Positions 1 through 13,943 of a stretch of 64,000 nt of DNA are shown here, piece after piece. Numbering within the stretch: the first letter of the stretch is position 1; every line of letters starts with the position of its first letter. The position numbers and the translations under genes were made by a program. The notes beneath the pieces are model-generated. The model was not told the DNA's origin, did not search any database, and worked only from the letters and a program-made list of their open reading frames with translations. Source of the stretch: Syngnathus acus (Eukaryota; Chordata; Actinopteri; Syngnathiformes; Syngnathidae); assembly GCF_901709675.1 (NCBI RefSeq), contig NC_051092.1:934491-998490 (forward strand), written 5' to 3'.

Positions 1-3000
1 ACATTGACGCGGGAAAAAATGCCGTGTGTTAGAAAAAACATACCCCCACCAAATTGCTCGTTATTTTTGAGGAACCTCCAAAAAACACATTCAGTGAAGG
101 GTTCAGGTGTGTCACATGCATTGTACGCTGTGTTTAGTGGTAAAATGGTGACATGGTTGGTGGTTGTACTCTGCAGATGTGTCCTCAGGGTCACTGCTGA
201 GTTTGGAGAGGCTGTATGATTAGTGAACATGATGAGTGTCGGGGCACATGGTTGGGCCTTTCTTAATTAACTGCTGGGAGGAGCAATTAATGTTCCAAAA
301 ATGTGCCAAATACAAGATGGCTTTCATTGTACCACGGCAATCGAAGAAACTATTCAGGTTGCTGAATGCCATGCTTTTACCTCTGCTCTCTATGTGATAT
401 AAATAACAATGGATACGCTGATTACTTAAAAGTGTCAAGGCTCAAGAGGATGAAAACGTTGCAGGTTTTCGAGCACCTTCGGGAGAAGAGCAAAAGCGTC
501 GGCCTAAGCCTGGGTGAGCACAGGAGATGGGAGCCAATAACTCTGCTCTTGTCAGCCAGCCACATGTGCCGCACACAACAACAATAAGTGTCCAACAGGG
601 ACTTAATTGTGTTTGTAATACGCAGGCCCCTAATGACGGCTACCGCTAAAACCATTAACCACCGCGGCGATTCAACTGCTGGTCTGAGGCGGCGTGCCAC
701 CACTAAATGAGTGTTTGCTCAAATAACACAAGTTGCAGATTAACGCGCGTAAACTCGAGCGTCGTGCTAATAAAAGAGGTCCATTGTTTAAAGGCCTGGC
801 GCCAGGTTGATGAGGTGTTCAGGCATGCATAAGCATGCATAATGAAACAGCGATGAATTATTAATGTGTTGATTATTTAGACTCATCTATCAAAATGATA
901 ATGAAGTCAGCAGCACCTAAACACCAATTGGGCTCTTTGCGTAATTACAGTATTTAGTTGTATTTAACCAAAATGAAGAGCAAAGCACTGATCTATCTTT
1001 GTGATTACTGCAGTTGCCTCCTTATTAGTTTGTTAATCTCCAAAGTCTTAGCCTGCAGTTGTTTTGTTCATGATCTATTTTGGGTCAAATGTACTTTTCA
1101 CATTCAAATCGAGGTTGATGATAAATCTGTTAGTCCTTCCATTGCCTTTCAAGTTAAACAGAAGAAGGCTTGACGCGTATGGAGAGAGAGGGGGGGGGGG
1201 GGTCAGTGGCGGAATCACCAAGTCGATCCTTCACCGCATCTATGTGGACACGGTTTGCCCTGAGCCAGTTTGGTAGGCTGGTGTCTGATGTGAGGTTCCC
1301 ATAAGTGCGTATGCATGTATGGTTAATGGCATCATTAGATGTAGATTAAGGGGTCAGGTACGGTCGTGGTCTCCTCCTTAAACAGGCCTAATTTTCCCTG
1401 TAATATCCTAATAGCTATGCCCTCTCTCTAAACGTGGCAAATAAATCACCAGTGAAGGAGTTGTTAATAACTAAATGGCAGTCAGCTGCCTCCTTTGGCT
1501 GTTCCTATTTGTCAAAGTAAACACTCCTGCCAGTAAATGCAAATGGCCGCTTGTCAGAAGTCCAAAGCGACTCGGACCGGCTCACTTCATCTTCACTATT
1601 GCCGTATATGTTCTACTTGGAATAATCGTGACGCTGTGTCCCAAATGATGACGGATCCGTCGGCTCGGGGCTGCACTTACTGATTCTCATTTAAGTTTCC
1701 TATTGTTTATTTATTTTGCAATTTAATGCCGCACACACACATTTAAAACTTAAAGCGAAAATCTATAATCATTTCAGCCACTTGGATAGATGATAGAAAA
1801 TCACAGAGCTCCATGTTTTTGGCCTTTAAGCCATCAACCCGCCACCACCATCACCATCCATATTCAATTCTTGCCAAAATCCAATCTGTAACTCAATCTG
1901 CTTGGTAAAAATCATGAACCTGCAAACCAGTCTGCTGAATTACCTCTGAAAAGCTAATAGAAAATATAAGAATGAATATACAGGATATAAGTGGATATGA
2001 ATCCTATAAGACATGAATGACTTCAGCAAAGCGTAACCGTGGACGGTCGCTTCTAAACGTCAGGCGGATGGATCCCTGAGAAACGGCCAAACTGGACAGC
2101 GCACGTCCACTCCGCTCACTAAAAATCCCCCTCCGAAGTCCCATTGTTGCTCCTAACAAAGCCGTGGGAAATGTAAGTCTGGATCGTACCTGTGTTCTAT
2201 TGCCTGGGATTTTCATTAAAAAGCCCGATGCTGCAGCTGAGCCCCCCGTCGCTCCACAATGTGAGGAACGACCGCGCAAGGGCAAACATATGTGACCCAA
2301 TTCTTCCCATCAAATAAAGTATGCAGCTTTGGGCAACAGGTTTGAATCTAAATTGATGTTTAAATCCAGACAGGTTTGCCCATGTGGCTCGGCGCCCAAT
2401 TCACAGCGATGCCTTTTTAATACGGCTGCCTCCATTGTGTCATGTAGCGTTCACGGCCTGCCTTTTAATTATGCTGTCAGTGGATCCCATTGAAAATTGA
2501 AGGGGAAAAAAAACACGAACAATTGAAATTTGATTTTAAGAGTGTCATCATATCCTCTTTACAACATTGTAATGATTATCCAATACAAGAGGAGTATCTA
2601 ATACACCTTTACAAACATAATAATGATCAATACTCTCAGTGAGACATTAATAGCAATGAACTCTGAGTTTTAATGGACTATTTCCTTGTTAAGACAGAAA
2701 AAGCCATGTGACAAGCGAAAGCAAAAACGAATTATTTAACCATTAAATGACATTGTCTCAATACCGCTTTCGTCATTGTGTTAACATCTGTTAAATTAGA
2801 TACTACCCTCTCGCGGCTAGCTTTTCCTTCATTTCAACGGAGACATCGAAAGACCGTGTGGGTGAAACTAAACAAATCGATTCACAGTAAGATCCACCAT
2901 AAAAAAAAATAATGGTTGGCTTTTCAGAGGTGCATAAAAAACAACCTGTGTCCTTTAGATGACTAAAAGGCACTCCAGTATTAAAATTGCGGTTTTAAGA

Positions 3001-4094
3001 AAAAGCCCACTTGAGTTACAGACCGGGCTGAAATGGAAAATATATTTAAAAAAACAACAACAATGTATTGTGACTTTTGAATGAGTATCCATTCTAATAC
3101 CCACAAGCCATGATTTCCAGTCTTAACGGTCGGACGATATAAACAAAGCATTTCATTTGACAGATTGCGGATCAATAGACGGTCAGTGCAGTCACGTGCT
3201 GATGGGAGCAAAGGTTAAACCATCATAAAGCAGCACATTTCCACCGTCGTAAATCAAGCAGCTTTCGGCAAAACTTAATTGTGATAAATGAGATTGGGAT
3301 CCCGTGGCAAAAACAATTTTCCGTCCACCGGCCGGCGGTTAACCAATGACAGGACATTCTGGAGTAGATCACTTTAGAAAGAAAGATGGGGGGGGGGGAT
3401 CGAATCGCCCGGCATTGTAAGGTCAAAGGGCACGCCTTAAATGGTGGAATTGGTGTATCGACACAATAAAGGCTGACAGTTTATTAGAGGGTCATGTGAC
3501 ACATTTGCTCTCTGCGCACACTGTTTGACTTGCCTCTCTCCACATCCCAGGGGGGTTGTAAGAGAGGCCCCCTATCTGCTCAAATGCCTCCCTGATCTTG
3601 CCGAAACATTGATCCGCTTCCACAATATAGTGAAATGGAACAATTTGACACCACGTGTTGCAATGCTCTAAACTGCATCCATCACATGGAGCCTCCTTGC
3701 ACGTTCTCACCTTCTGACCCGTTGCATGAAGTGGATCTCTGAAAGCTAACCTTGCCCCACTGAGACTGGGTCAGTGATAAAGCACAGATAGATGGAACAA
3801 ACGACGAGGGAAGGAGAATATGTTAAATTGGTCACCTGGTGACCTGGTTTAAGAGTGTAATGGCATCCAAAACATCACCCCTGAGCAAACACAGAGGGTT
3901 ATACTTGTTACCCGGGCGAGGCTTTTTGAATACGGACGACGAGTGAAGGACAGCGAATCGGTACTGATGTATCCCCAATGGTTTGCAGGTTAGCCAGAAT
4001 GGGAATTTCACTTTTAATCAATACTACAAGTCATTTTGATCCATGATTTTTTTTTTTTTTTTGAACCAATGACAGATAATTGAGTAGGCAAATA

Positions 4095-4690
4095 AATATA
4101 TGTTGCGCACGGCACTCGACTGTAATGGTGCAATCTAGGCATTAAAGGGAACTCAACTCCAAACATTTCTTTCAAATATATGTGCACAAGTCAAAACATG
4201 GCATTCTGATTAATATTGTGGAATATGAATTATGCAGCAAAATCTACAGTTGACATCACAGTTGCCAGGTCTCACGTCAAACCCGGCTTCAGAAAACTGG
4301 TGAGCTGTGATTGGTTGTGACCTGACACCTGTGATGTCATTTGCAGTCAACAGCAAGTGGCAAAATGGCCGCCCAGAGATGGATCAAAACAGGTGGAATT
4401 TGCCTGTTTAATTTATATTCCGAAACATTAATCAGACCACTGTGTTTTGGGCTTTTAAAACATACATATTCTTAAAGAAATTGCATCCAAATGAGAATAT
4501 TGACATGGATACTGTTCAAAACATTGTGTCAGCCATGTATGCATTTAGTTCCACTTGGTAAAACGACCACAAGAGGGCGTCTCGGTATCAGCGATTGATA
4601 TCAGCTGCTGCTGTAAGTACCCGATACACGGAAACAAGGTGAGTATCGACCTGATACCGGTACCTAGTACCAGTACTTGCCCATCCTACG
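4095..4690. repeat. Probable dispersed fish repeat block
   Basis: The block has the texture of old interspersed repeats. It contains a stretch with 'ctgtgatgtcat' and 'gcaaaatggccgcc', followed by text on the theme of 'ggtatc', 'gagtatcga' and 'gtacccgatac'. The second theme recurs at about 47585-47670 and 49585-49615 in this window, which supports repeat origin. The element class is not clear. A CTCF-like motif lies inside it at 4567-4580. Confidence 0.45.
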
Positions 4691-4985
4691 TAACAAGCAA
4701 GCAAAGCACCACTGTATAAGCTAATTCCGAGCTTAGTTCCATTTTATCATCACTCTCCGAGTGTTGAGCGCTTTTCTGCAAATGCCCTTGAGTTATCCGG
4801 ATGACTCCAGTAACTTCTTGTTATCGCCGAGACCTTAGGTGGCTGCTTCAATTTCTTAGTGGGCGCCTGATGGATGAAGTGGGAGGGGTCAATCTGTGAG
4901 TGACAGCCTATTATCAGAAGGCCTCCGGAGTCTAATGGCTTTAAAGTCACAAGCGCAGAGACGGCACCTGCCCCCAATAACAAGT

Positions 4986-5010
4986 CTTTCTCTCTCTCTC
5001 TCTCTCTCTG
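4986..5010. repeat. (TC)n microsatellite
   Basis: This is an uninterrupted run of about twelve TC dinucleotides in intergenic DNA. Confidence 0.9.
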
Positions 5011-6339
5011 CCGAGCGGCTGATGAATACTGAAGCTAAGCCCATCTATCTGGGGATCAATCAGGAGCACGACAGGGATCGATAGCACTCTTGTTTCTGTA
5101 ACTAGGAGGTGCCATAATGGTTTCGCCACTTAATTACGTTGTCAATTTCTAACTTTTGTTTCAGGTGTCTCTTAAACCGTTTGGGAGCATAAGTGCAAGC
5201 TTTGCTTTGACAATGTGTGAACTCGCTGGTAAACAACTGTAAAACCTTTCCGGCCAAGCCACAACTTCCATTTAATTAGAAACGGGGAATCGCTCGGGAA
5301 TAACATGGCGAGGAACGCCGTCACTGCAATGAAAAGAGTCAAAATAATTTATATCACGTGCTCTCCAAAGAGCATTTCAGGATAAAAAGAGTGGTGGCTA
5401 TTATTCCATTTGGCCGTACAAAAGCGGCACTACGTATTGTCATGAAACGTATCACGAGTGAAATTCAAGAACATCCTACACGAGCGTTATTTGGAGTGGC
5501 TTCCGTGTGACTTGACGAGAGATGATGCCGTTGATATTCCAGTCACGTAAGAGCCATCATCATATTCAAGTACTGTAAGAGGAGAGGTCAAACGCTGCAC
5601 AGTGATTCCCCCTGTACAAACCATAAAGCACACAATGGTGCGGCAAAAAGTGTGAGGGAACTGTTGTCGTTTGCGACGGTAGAGCGAGCTCACCCCGGGA
5701 CTTTGCCTATGCACTTGGCCCAAACAGCAGGCCGCAAAGGCAGGAGACGGCGAGGGAGATGCTTTGGCAATAAATTCGGCCGACTTAAACTGCGTACGGT
5801 GGCCCGTGATGGGATTTCGACTTTGCTCGGTACCCACATAGAGCCCCGCAATCTGCCCATAAATAAAACAGATGTTTCCCTTTCGCCTTGATTGCCGCTC
5901 GGTTTTCTCTAGCGCACCGTGAAACAACAGCGCCGGCCGGGGATCTGGTGCAAGTCGGGGCTGAGCGTTTCCGAGGCTTCACTCTGTTGTCTAAATGTTC
6001 ATTTACCGGAACGCGTTCCTGTGCCATGAGGAATGTCAAGTACAATTTCAATTCTTTTGCCTGAGGAACTCAAATGATATTTGATCGAGATGACAGTAGG
6101 GCAGTAGAAGACAAATGCTAATTGGAGTTTGAATCAAAATGAGTTGCACAACTTCATAGCTCCACACGTTCAATATATAAAGCTGAATATTGAAGCTGGG
6201 GATCATTATTGACTGGAAAGTTTGACAAAAAGAATCGAGAATAATTTGATAGTCCAATTGAAAGCGTGCATCTCAATTTTAATTTAACTTTTAAGATAAG
6301 TCATTTTTCTTTCACTTGTGGTATAAAAATTGCTTAAAA

Positions 6340-6645
6340 AAAACAAAAAGTCAGTGCCTATAAAAAGTCTACACACCCCTGTTCAAATGCCAGGTTTTGT
6401 GATGAAACCCGAACAACTGAGATGTGTACGTACTCTCGTAATTGGGATGTGGCTCACATTTAACCAATCACAAACTTCTTATTCTCCCCCAATAAAGTTC
6501 AGCTGTTCAATTGTAGTCTTTTCCTTAATTTTCCTTTCTTTCCAGCAGAAGCCAGAAAGGTCTCAAAAGCACACAAAAAAACGTGTGTCAACTTTTTGGA
6601 TCGACTGTATTTCATATCATGTTTAATTGGGATGTGTGCCAAAAA
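6340..6645. repeat. Interspersed repeat fragment ('aaaaagtctacacacccc' family)
   Basis: The opening text, 'cctataaaaagtctac' followed by 'acacccctgttcaaatgcc', is a signature I recognise from a common fish dispersed repeat. The rest is degraded and AT-rich. The 98-residue open frame across it resembles no protein, so it is treated as repeat sequence. Family recognition is from memory; a search of a fish repeat library would settle it. Confidence 0.5.
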
Positions 6646-8163
6646 TTAAAGGGCAATTAATTACATTTGCACAGTGGGAACAATTCTTCGTCACTTCTTT
6701 AATGGTGCCGCTTTTTAAATGACAATCTTAACCTAAATAAGGTATTGCTCAAGATTTGTTTGTGACCAAAAAAAGCAGGCCTCCATCTGTTGACGCTATT
6801 AGGTGTAATTTTGACCCTCTTGTGCCTAATGATGCGTACGCAAGCTGCGAGAGTGCTTAAGAGTGGATGGCCCCCTTCAGGCGTTGCATGGCTGCCGATC
6901 TACATGTCTTTAACCTCTTTGTGTGTGGAAAAGCTCAAACGGGCTCCGGGGCTCTAACATCATGCCTGAGGCTATAGGGGGACCCCCCTCCCGCTGTACC
7001 TCTTCATCCTCCTCCTCCTCCTCCTCTTCTTCTTTGTCGGACTGTTGTTGTACGCAGCCGGAGGGGAGATGATAGTTGGTTGATTGTAAAGGCTTACGTT
7101 GTATTACCAAGAGTCAACTTCTTCACGCTGAGCCTCAACAAGTCATAATTAAACAAATGTGTCTGTGGAAGCTAATGAAAATCAGATTAACGGCTAACGG
7201 AATTTGGCTTTCCACCAAAATATATTTGCTTAATATGCAATTTAATTGTCAGATTTTAGCGAACAATTATTTTGAGGGGGGGAAAAAGACTTTTGGATTT
7301 TAAATATTAATTGGCAATAATTTTTTTTCATGAAATATTCATCACTATTATTTGAGGAGAAACTAATAATGGCCCTCCCCCAAATAATGAATCTAATCGG
7401 AATCTGTGTTATTGTGTGTATTCCGGCCGAGCGGCCAGCTAATGAGGGTTGTATCTCAAAATAAACGGCAAAACATCCATCCGCACTTTCTGCTGTGAAG
7501 GAATCAAATATTCATGCTTGTTTGTTTGAACCTTTATAATCTTTCGACACAATCCAAATTGCTATCTCCAATATTAACTGGCAGAAGAGCAGAAGGCCGT
7601 CGTAAAGCCTTAAAGCGGTTAATGTATTTTATGGGAAAACAATGTCACCATGATAAAAAGATTCAGGCAATGCGGAACACAGGATGTGGGCTTTGCTTTG
7701 ATTAAAAGAGCGAGGTTTCGAATAAAGGCCAGTTAAAGTGTTGCGTCCATATGGCCCCAAGGCCCCGAGGCTGTGGGCCTGCACTCGAGGGCCTCGGCAC
7801 TCTTTCCTCTCCATGGGACCCCAGCTGGTGAAACAAACCCCATTTACGCCGCCTCGGCCGCCATTATGAACCTTGGCGGCGGCTCAGCCTCGCTCTACCG
7901 TAATTAACGGCCCCGATGCCACAACAATTACAGCCCCGCGCCGCGCATACGCCTGGAATGACGACGAGCTAATGGGAACAAAATCAGAAAACAAGACGTC
8001 GGAGATGAATGCGCCTCCTTGAATGAAATGAATAAAAAAGTCAAACGCTTGTGCTGCAAGCTCACAGTCATTAGGCTGTAAATAGTTTACGCAAAGCTCC
8101 CCATTAAATGGCAAAATGCGGTAATTAACGCATGACAGAAAATCAAAGGCTATTTGTAAGCAT
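6646..8163. other. Noncoding intergenic DNA, with a (TCC)n tract and a GC-richer block
   Basis: No gene is seen. A TCC/CTC trinucleotide tract lies at about 7006-7036. The block at about 7690-8150 is GC-richer than its surroundings, lacks obvious repeats and contains TAATTAACGG-like homeodomain motifs, so it is a candidate conserved noncoding element. Confidence 0.5.
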
Positions 8164-8862
8164 ATCAAAGTCAAAGTCAAAGTCAAAGTCAGCTTTATTG
8201 TCAATCCCTTCATATGTCAAGACACACAAAGAAACCGAAATTCCGTTTCCTCCATCCCACGGTGACGAGACATACAAGTAGGCGACACAAAACAAAAACA
8301 AGAAGGCACAAACCATAAATAATAAATAAAATAAAATGAGCGATGAATAAAAACAGACCAATAATATGAGGGGCAAAACCGAGCCAGTGAGCATACAGCA
8401 AGAACAGGACGCTACGCTGAAAGGGGGAGCGAGTTCAGGATCCTAACAGCCTGGAGTACGAAGCTGTTGGAAAGTCTGGTGGTGCGGGAGCGCAGGCTCC
8501 TGTACCGCCTCCCAGAGGGCAGAAGTTCAAACAAAGAGTGAGCGGGGTGACTCACATCACTCACAATCTTGGTCGCCTTGCGAGTGAGATGGGAGGTGTA
8601 AATGTCCTTCAAGGAGGGGAGAGAAGCACCAATAGTCTTACTAGCCGTTTTCACAATGCGCTGCAGGGCCTTCAAGTCTTGGTCAGTGCAGCTGCCACCC
8701 CAGACAGCAATACAGCTGGAGAGGACGCTCTCAATGGTGCCGCGGTAAAAAGTAGTCATGACGGCCGGAGGAGTCCCCGCTCGCCTGAGTTTCCGAAGGA
8801 AGTACAGGCGGCGCTGGGCCTTCTTATGAGACATAAGAGCCAGAAGCTTGTGCACAGATTAC
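8164..8862 (-). mobile_element. 5'-truncated non-LTR retrotransposon (Rex1/L2-like LINE), 3' end
   Basis: On the minus strand about 147 codons (8412-8855) encode the C-terminal end of a LINE reverse transcriptase. Visible landmarks are KAQRRLYFLRKLRRAG, FYRGTIESVLSSCIAVW, ALQRIVKTA and LPSGRRYRSLRSRT, the pattern of fish Rex1/L2-type elements. After the stop at 8412 comes a 3' UTR of about 250 bp ending in GACAATAAAGCTGACTTTGAC and then tandem TTTGAC units (8165-8190), the short-repeat tail of these elements. The endonuclease and most of the polymerase are missing, so the copy is dead on arrival. Clade assignment is tentative; LINE identity is firm. Confidence 0.85.
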
Positions 8863-11800
8863 AACTGTAGTGAATGAATAATTGGCAATCATTAAACACA
8901 TTGTATTTGTTTGGACTGGGTTTGGGTTAAATTGCTTTGCAGAACAAATGATGCCATTGTGTAGAATCATAACAGTGTGGCAGTTTTTGCTTGGTTTTAT
9001 TTGTAAATAGTTGCAGGATGTTCCACTGTCGCACTATTTTGTGGATTTGTTTTTTTTCTCCGTTAATTAGTAACTATTTTGGTCCAACTGTCCTGTACTG
9101 TACTGTACATTGGGTGCGTTGTAATTCCACTTTTAACCATAGATGGCAGCACACTTATTCAGATGTGAATTCAAAGAAGAACACTAGGGAAACTACTGGG
9201 AATGATGAAAATCTGTTTTTTTAAGCCTACGGAAAGAAAAAAGACAGCAAATATCTGTAGGTTCATTTTATTATGTACATCTTAGGGCATCGTTATATTG
9301 ATGTACATAGTTGAGGTTATTATTGACTCAGTTCACTATTACACTGTAGAATATTTTGTGTTCTCCTATGTTTGGGAATATTTCAAACGTGTTTGGAATA
9401 CTTTCAAAGTGCGTTTAAAACGTTTTAAAAATATAAGTGTTGCAAATGTAAACAGGAAATGTCTATATATTTATCGTGGGGGTGGTCTAGAATGTCATCC
9501 CACAACGGAGGGGGGTTTATTGTATTGTTTTCGCTTCTTTGCTGACATCAATCAGTTGTTCTTACTGTGATCCAGCTACTCAAATTATTTACTTTTGAAT
9601 TGTCAATTTGATCATCCGCCAATGGCAAACCCAATGCAGTTTTCTAAAATAAGCACAAAAATAACTATTCTCACCGCCTATTCTGGTATGTTTACAAGCA
9701 GACAGGAATCTAGTCTATTCTTGAGCTGCCTCATCTCAACAATGGGCACAATCTTCATTTCAATATCCAGCTGTTCCTGTAATGTCGTCTGCTGTTTATC
9801 TAGTTGCTACGATGTTAACTTCAAGTGGCTCATTCTTCATTGGTGTGGGGGGTGAACAAAAATAAGAAGAATGGCAATAAACTGTAATTTGTGCATCTTT
9901 TCTCAAACATGCTCTTTGGAGGGAGCCATAAAAACTAAGTGTGGCACTTAAAATCATTAATTCAGGCACAACTGCATGGATCTGAAATGAAGCCATTCAG
10001 ATGGGAGTCAATATACAGTTACACTGCATGGCCGCAATGAAGCAAAGCAGCAGTATGAGTGAGATCAAACATTCCAGAATTTGCCTGTGGACCATTTAAA
10101 TATGATCAGTTTGGAGAGAGTCATAGAAGCTTCAGACTTTTGCAACTGCACCATGAGGAGACCCGACTTCGTATGATCCTTTTGAGAGGCGAGCCGTTGT
10201 TTGGTTGAGCACAAAACGTGCTTTGACATGCGAGTCCAAATTTGAGATATGAGCGCTCTGGGAACTCACCTCACTTTCCAATACGGAGCGGTTGGCCTTG
10301 ATTCTCTTTGGGGAGGTAGACGGAGAAGGACTGTACTTCTAAGACACATTCCAAGTCTGTGGGAAACAAGGGCGGAAAGATTACTGCAGCTCCAAAGTTA
10401 CTTTCCAACGGTTGTTCCTTGACCTGATTTATCACTGTGTACACAAAACAGATCTATTATTGTAATCGCCGGCAGGCGTTTGACCTCTCCTGTTTTCCAG
10501 CAGGTTGAATTGATAAAAGCTGCCGATGGGAGGCCCATCCTATCCTTCACGTCTTTAATGTGTGCTGTAGCAATGAGCTCCTTGGGAATACAACTAATTA
10601 CTCCACATCTGTATTTATTTGATCCACAAGGAATTATCCCTTCTGTCACTGGCAGAATGCGCTGGCAGCCATAGGTAGCAGTGATTCATCTCAGCAACAA
10701 TCGTCTGCCGCGGTGTAACAACAAAACAGTGGGAAGATCGATAGGAATAAATGAAGACTACTACACGGCGCTCATGAAAAAGACCGTAACAAATGCATAG
10801 ACGACGGACAGGAAGTTAAATGCTAATGCAGCAATTTTATCAGATTGAGCCCATAAAAACAATGTAGCAGTTAAATTGAGTTAATCAAAACAAAGAAAGC
10901 AGGATAGAAACCATTAAACATATCATAATTAAATCAAACTATATTCCTCTGATGTGTTTACAAAACAGATGTTAAATTTCAGAAGCTGTAAAAGGAATGG
11001 CAAAGATCAAGTGGAGCTCCACCAAAAGAAAACAAGGCAGTATTGAGTTACCGTCTCCTCTACCGCCTCCTACAGGATCATTTACGAACTACAGGCTCAT
11101 GAATTCAGTTATGGTTCCTCCGTTTGTTTTTGATCTGGTTCATAGGCAGTTTACATACCTGTTGAGCAGAAACGTTGCTGATGCTGCGTTGTTTCTTTAT
11201 CCTCGCCACACCTGATGATCTCAGTGTTTTAGGATCAGCGCTCTATGGACGGCTCACAGTTCCTCGAAAGATGTCATTAAAATGAAGTGTATCAGAAAAA
11301 GGTGAAGAAATCAAGTCGTTAAAGCTGGGGGGGGGGAAAAGAAGACAAAAATGAAATTCCAGTTTAGATGATGTCTTCCAGACAATATTTCCCATTGAAA
11401 AAAATGACATGTAGAAGATTACATTTTGTTCAAAGGTATTAGGCAATGACAACCTCCTACCTTTTTTCCTTTTTAATCAGTCTCCCTATGAGGATGTTCG
11501 GCAGGACGGCAAATTGCCTCGAGCTCAACCACGAGGGTATCCTGTCAGAACAAGGCCACAAAATATGTCAACACCACCGTTTCCTATCTTCTCTAATTGC
11601 CTTTGCTCGGAATCTGCATTTCGGCACAACTACCCCCCCGTCGAGTTCGCTAATAGACCTTGGGGGTGGGGTCGTTAAGTCTAATCATAACAGAGGTGTA
11701 AAGTCTGATGATTAATTTGGGTTCATATTTCGGCAGGGGAGGGACCTGTTGCATCATGTCCGGCCACCGCTGGGCTCCACCCGGCAAAACCTCCAGGAGC

Positions 11801-13943
11801 GTGCTCCGGATTTTTGCCTGTGCCACAATCCTCGACTGAATCAAGGTAATTAAATGATTGGATTCATGCTAATTAACAACAATGGGGTTCAACTTTCTAA
11901 TTATCCTTGTTCACACAGCAGCCTCTGTAGCCACCCCGACCGAGTGCACATAAAGCATTCCATCTGCTAGTAATTAGGCCCAATCATTTCAGACGCTTGC
12001 AAAATGATTTGCAACGCACATTCCTGATTACGGTCTTAAATGCGAGCGCGGCGGTCCAATCGGGACTGGTGTCATAGTTGGTGCTGCGCTGGATGCAAAG
12101 ACAATTTTGTCTTTACTTTATTCGATTTCATCACAGCGGGGAAAAACGACACCTTTGTGCCAATTGCAAATATTTAATGGAATGGCTTTTCATTTGCCTA
12201 ATCTGCAAATTAAAGGGCAACGGGGACAAAATGGTTCTGTTCCCCCGGCACGAGGACAGTCATCTTCCCGCAGAGAATCATTTGAATGAGACCGAGTTCC
12301 TCAATGGTCGTGGAGCGGTGAGACAGGATTGCCGGGTAGAAGAGAAAAAGAGAACGCTAATAAAGTGATGCGGACGATGGTTAACTGGGAAGGACTGTGT
12401 GTGTTTCCAGTTGGCTGCCAGATGCTGAGGATGGAGAGAGGGAAATCATCCCATTTGCTGCATGGCTCAAACCAATCTCTCTCTAGGCTAACCGAAACAA
12501 ACCAAGCATAAAAAAACAACAACACCCTAATTAATATAAGCATTTACTTTGAAAACATCTTCTCACAATTAACCCAATCAGCGAGGTACATGATGCCACT
12601 GCCGGGGGAAGATAAGCAGGTTTAATTAACAGGCGTTGAATGTTTAAAGAGAGGGAACATGCATTTTGCGCATGTATACACACACAGAGTGGTGCTAAAA
12701 CCAAATGAACTTGGAGGTGCTAATTAATGAAGTGTCAGTGCTCTTAAATATGTGCAACACAAAGATTTGTGCGGATAACATGAAACTGCATTATTGAACC
12801 ATGAAAATGAAACTGAGAACTAAAAAGCTGGAAAGCTTTGCGTTCCTCGACAACGAAAGTGATGCTATTTAATGCTATGCAGTAGTCCATTCCACGATGG
12901 AATTTTGGGATAATATTGCAGATCAACAACTGAGTGTGAGCACTACTAAGAAATAGCCCAAATGAAGACATGAATTAAAGACTATGACACGACCATAAAC
13001 AAACATATAAAGTTTTGCTGCTCAGGTGAACCAAACAACTTGACTCGTCATGACTCATAAAACACAAGTTTGAGCAGAGCCTCCTGACGTCACTTGATGT
13101 CCACCCCCCACACAACCTTGTTCTCCTCAGACCATTGAGCTCTCTGACAGACCACAAGAAGAGTCCAGGTGCTGAGGGACACTGTGCCCAAAGGCACACA
13201 TCTGTCTCCTACTGGGCTGTGAAAACATGGCACTTTTTTTGGGGTTGTTGCTAAAACAGAGAGCTTCTGGCACAGGTGCAGCGCATTGTGAAGCTCAGAA
13301 GGAGAAGGAGTCGGCAGATAGCCAGTGATTAGCAGTTGGGGAAGCTACGGCTGTCTTATTGGCATGCTAGAGCAGGTATGGACGTCTGTCCTGAGACAGC
13401 TGCGGAGCACTAGCCCGTAGCGCAGCAATCAAGCGCCTGTTTCTTTCGAAGAATGCTGATGTGCCGCAATCTGCCGCGTTTGGCGGCCAACTCTTCCATC
13501 TGTACAATATCACCACGACAGTCTCGGCCTCTTCCTCGTCACGTCACCTCGGGCACTTGAGTGACCAAAACATAAGTGTAGAAAGTGTGTCAACTATATC
13601 TAAAAGGGATAGCGACCTTTGCGAAGATGGATGCGTTTGTTGTGACAGGGGCAGGCCGGTGACCTTTATGTCACCATTGCTCTGTGCGTGAGACCTTTAA
13701 GCAGCTATTAAAGCAGAAGGCTCCCATCACTCTTCACTCCAGCATGAAGATCGAGTCCAACCTGCAAAGTGAAGTCGTAAAGATGAGAAAGGAACAATGA
13801 TAGCCAATTCATCTCAATTGTTTCACAAAGGTAATGTGGCTCGAGGCATGGGCTATATGTGCAATTAATATTAAAACACACGCTGGACAAAGGGAATCAA
13901 TGCAAACCTTTTCAAAGTGAATAACTGGAAAATATGATGTCCC
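8863..13943. other. Noncoding intergenic DNA upstream of aagab (proximal part)
   Basis: No coding exon is supported. The region is AT-rich with scattered TTAATTAA-type motifs. About 11480-12660 is the densest block of non-repetitive, TAATTA-rich sequence in the first 15 kb and looks like developmental enhancer DNA, though only an alignment could show that. A weak CTCF-like motif (ATAGATGGCAG) lies near 9139-9152. Confidence 0.5.
11850..12380. promoter_or_regulatory. Candidate conserved noncoding element
   Basis: The block combines several TAATTA-type homeodomain motifs ('gctaattaac', 'ctagtaattagg', 'caaattaaag'), ATTTGCAA-like octamer and C/EBP-like words and a mixed base composition, with no microsatellites or recognisable repeats. 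This is the usual look of conserved developmental enhancers in fish. It is an inference from composition alone. Confidence 0.25.

Larger units (their letters stand above)
1..6339. other. Noncoding intergenic DNA upstream of aagab (distal part)
   Basis: No reading frame here resembles a known protein and none assembles into exons with matching splice phases. The stretch is AT-rich with many TAATTA/TTAAT motifs, short poly-G and poly-T runs (about 1189-1202 and 4048-4062) and a (TC)n tract near 4986-5010. Two blocks look non-repetitive and motif-dense (about 700-960 and 1370-1600) and are raised as candidate regulatory elements. In human the gene on this side of AAGAB is IQCH; I see no IQCH coding exon. 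Confidence 0.6.

Noticed and set aside
5487-5927. 146-codon minus-strand frame upstream of aagab
   Set aside because: There is no recognisable domain, no splice continuity and no neighbouring exons.
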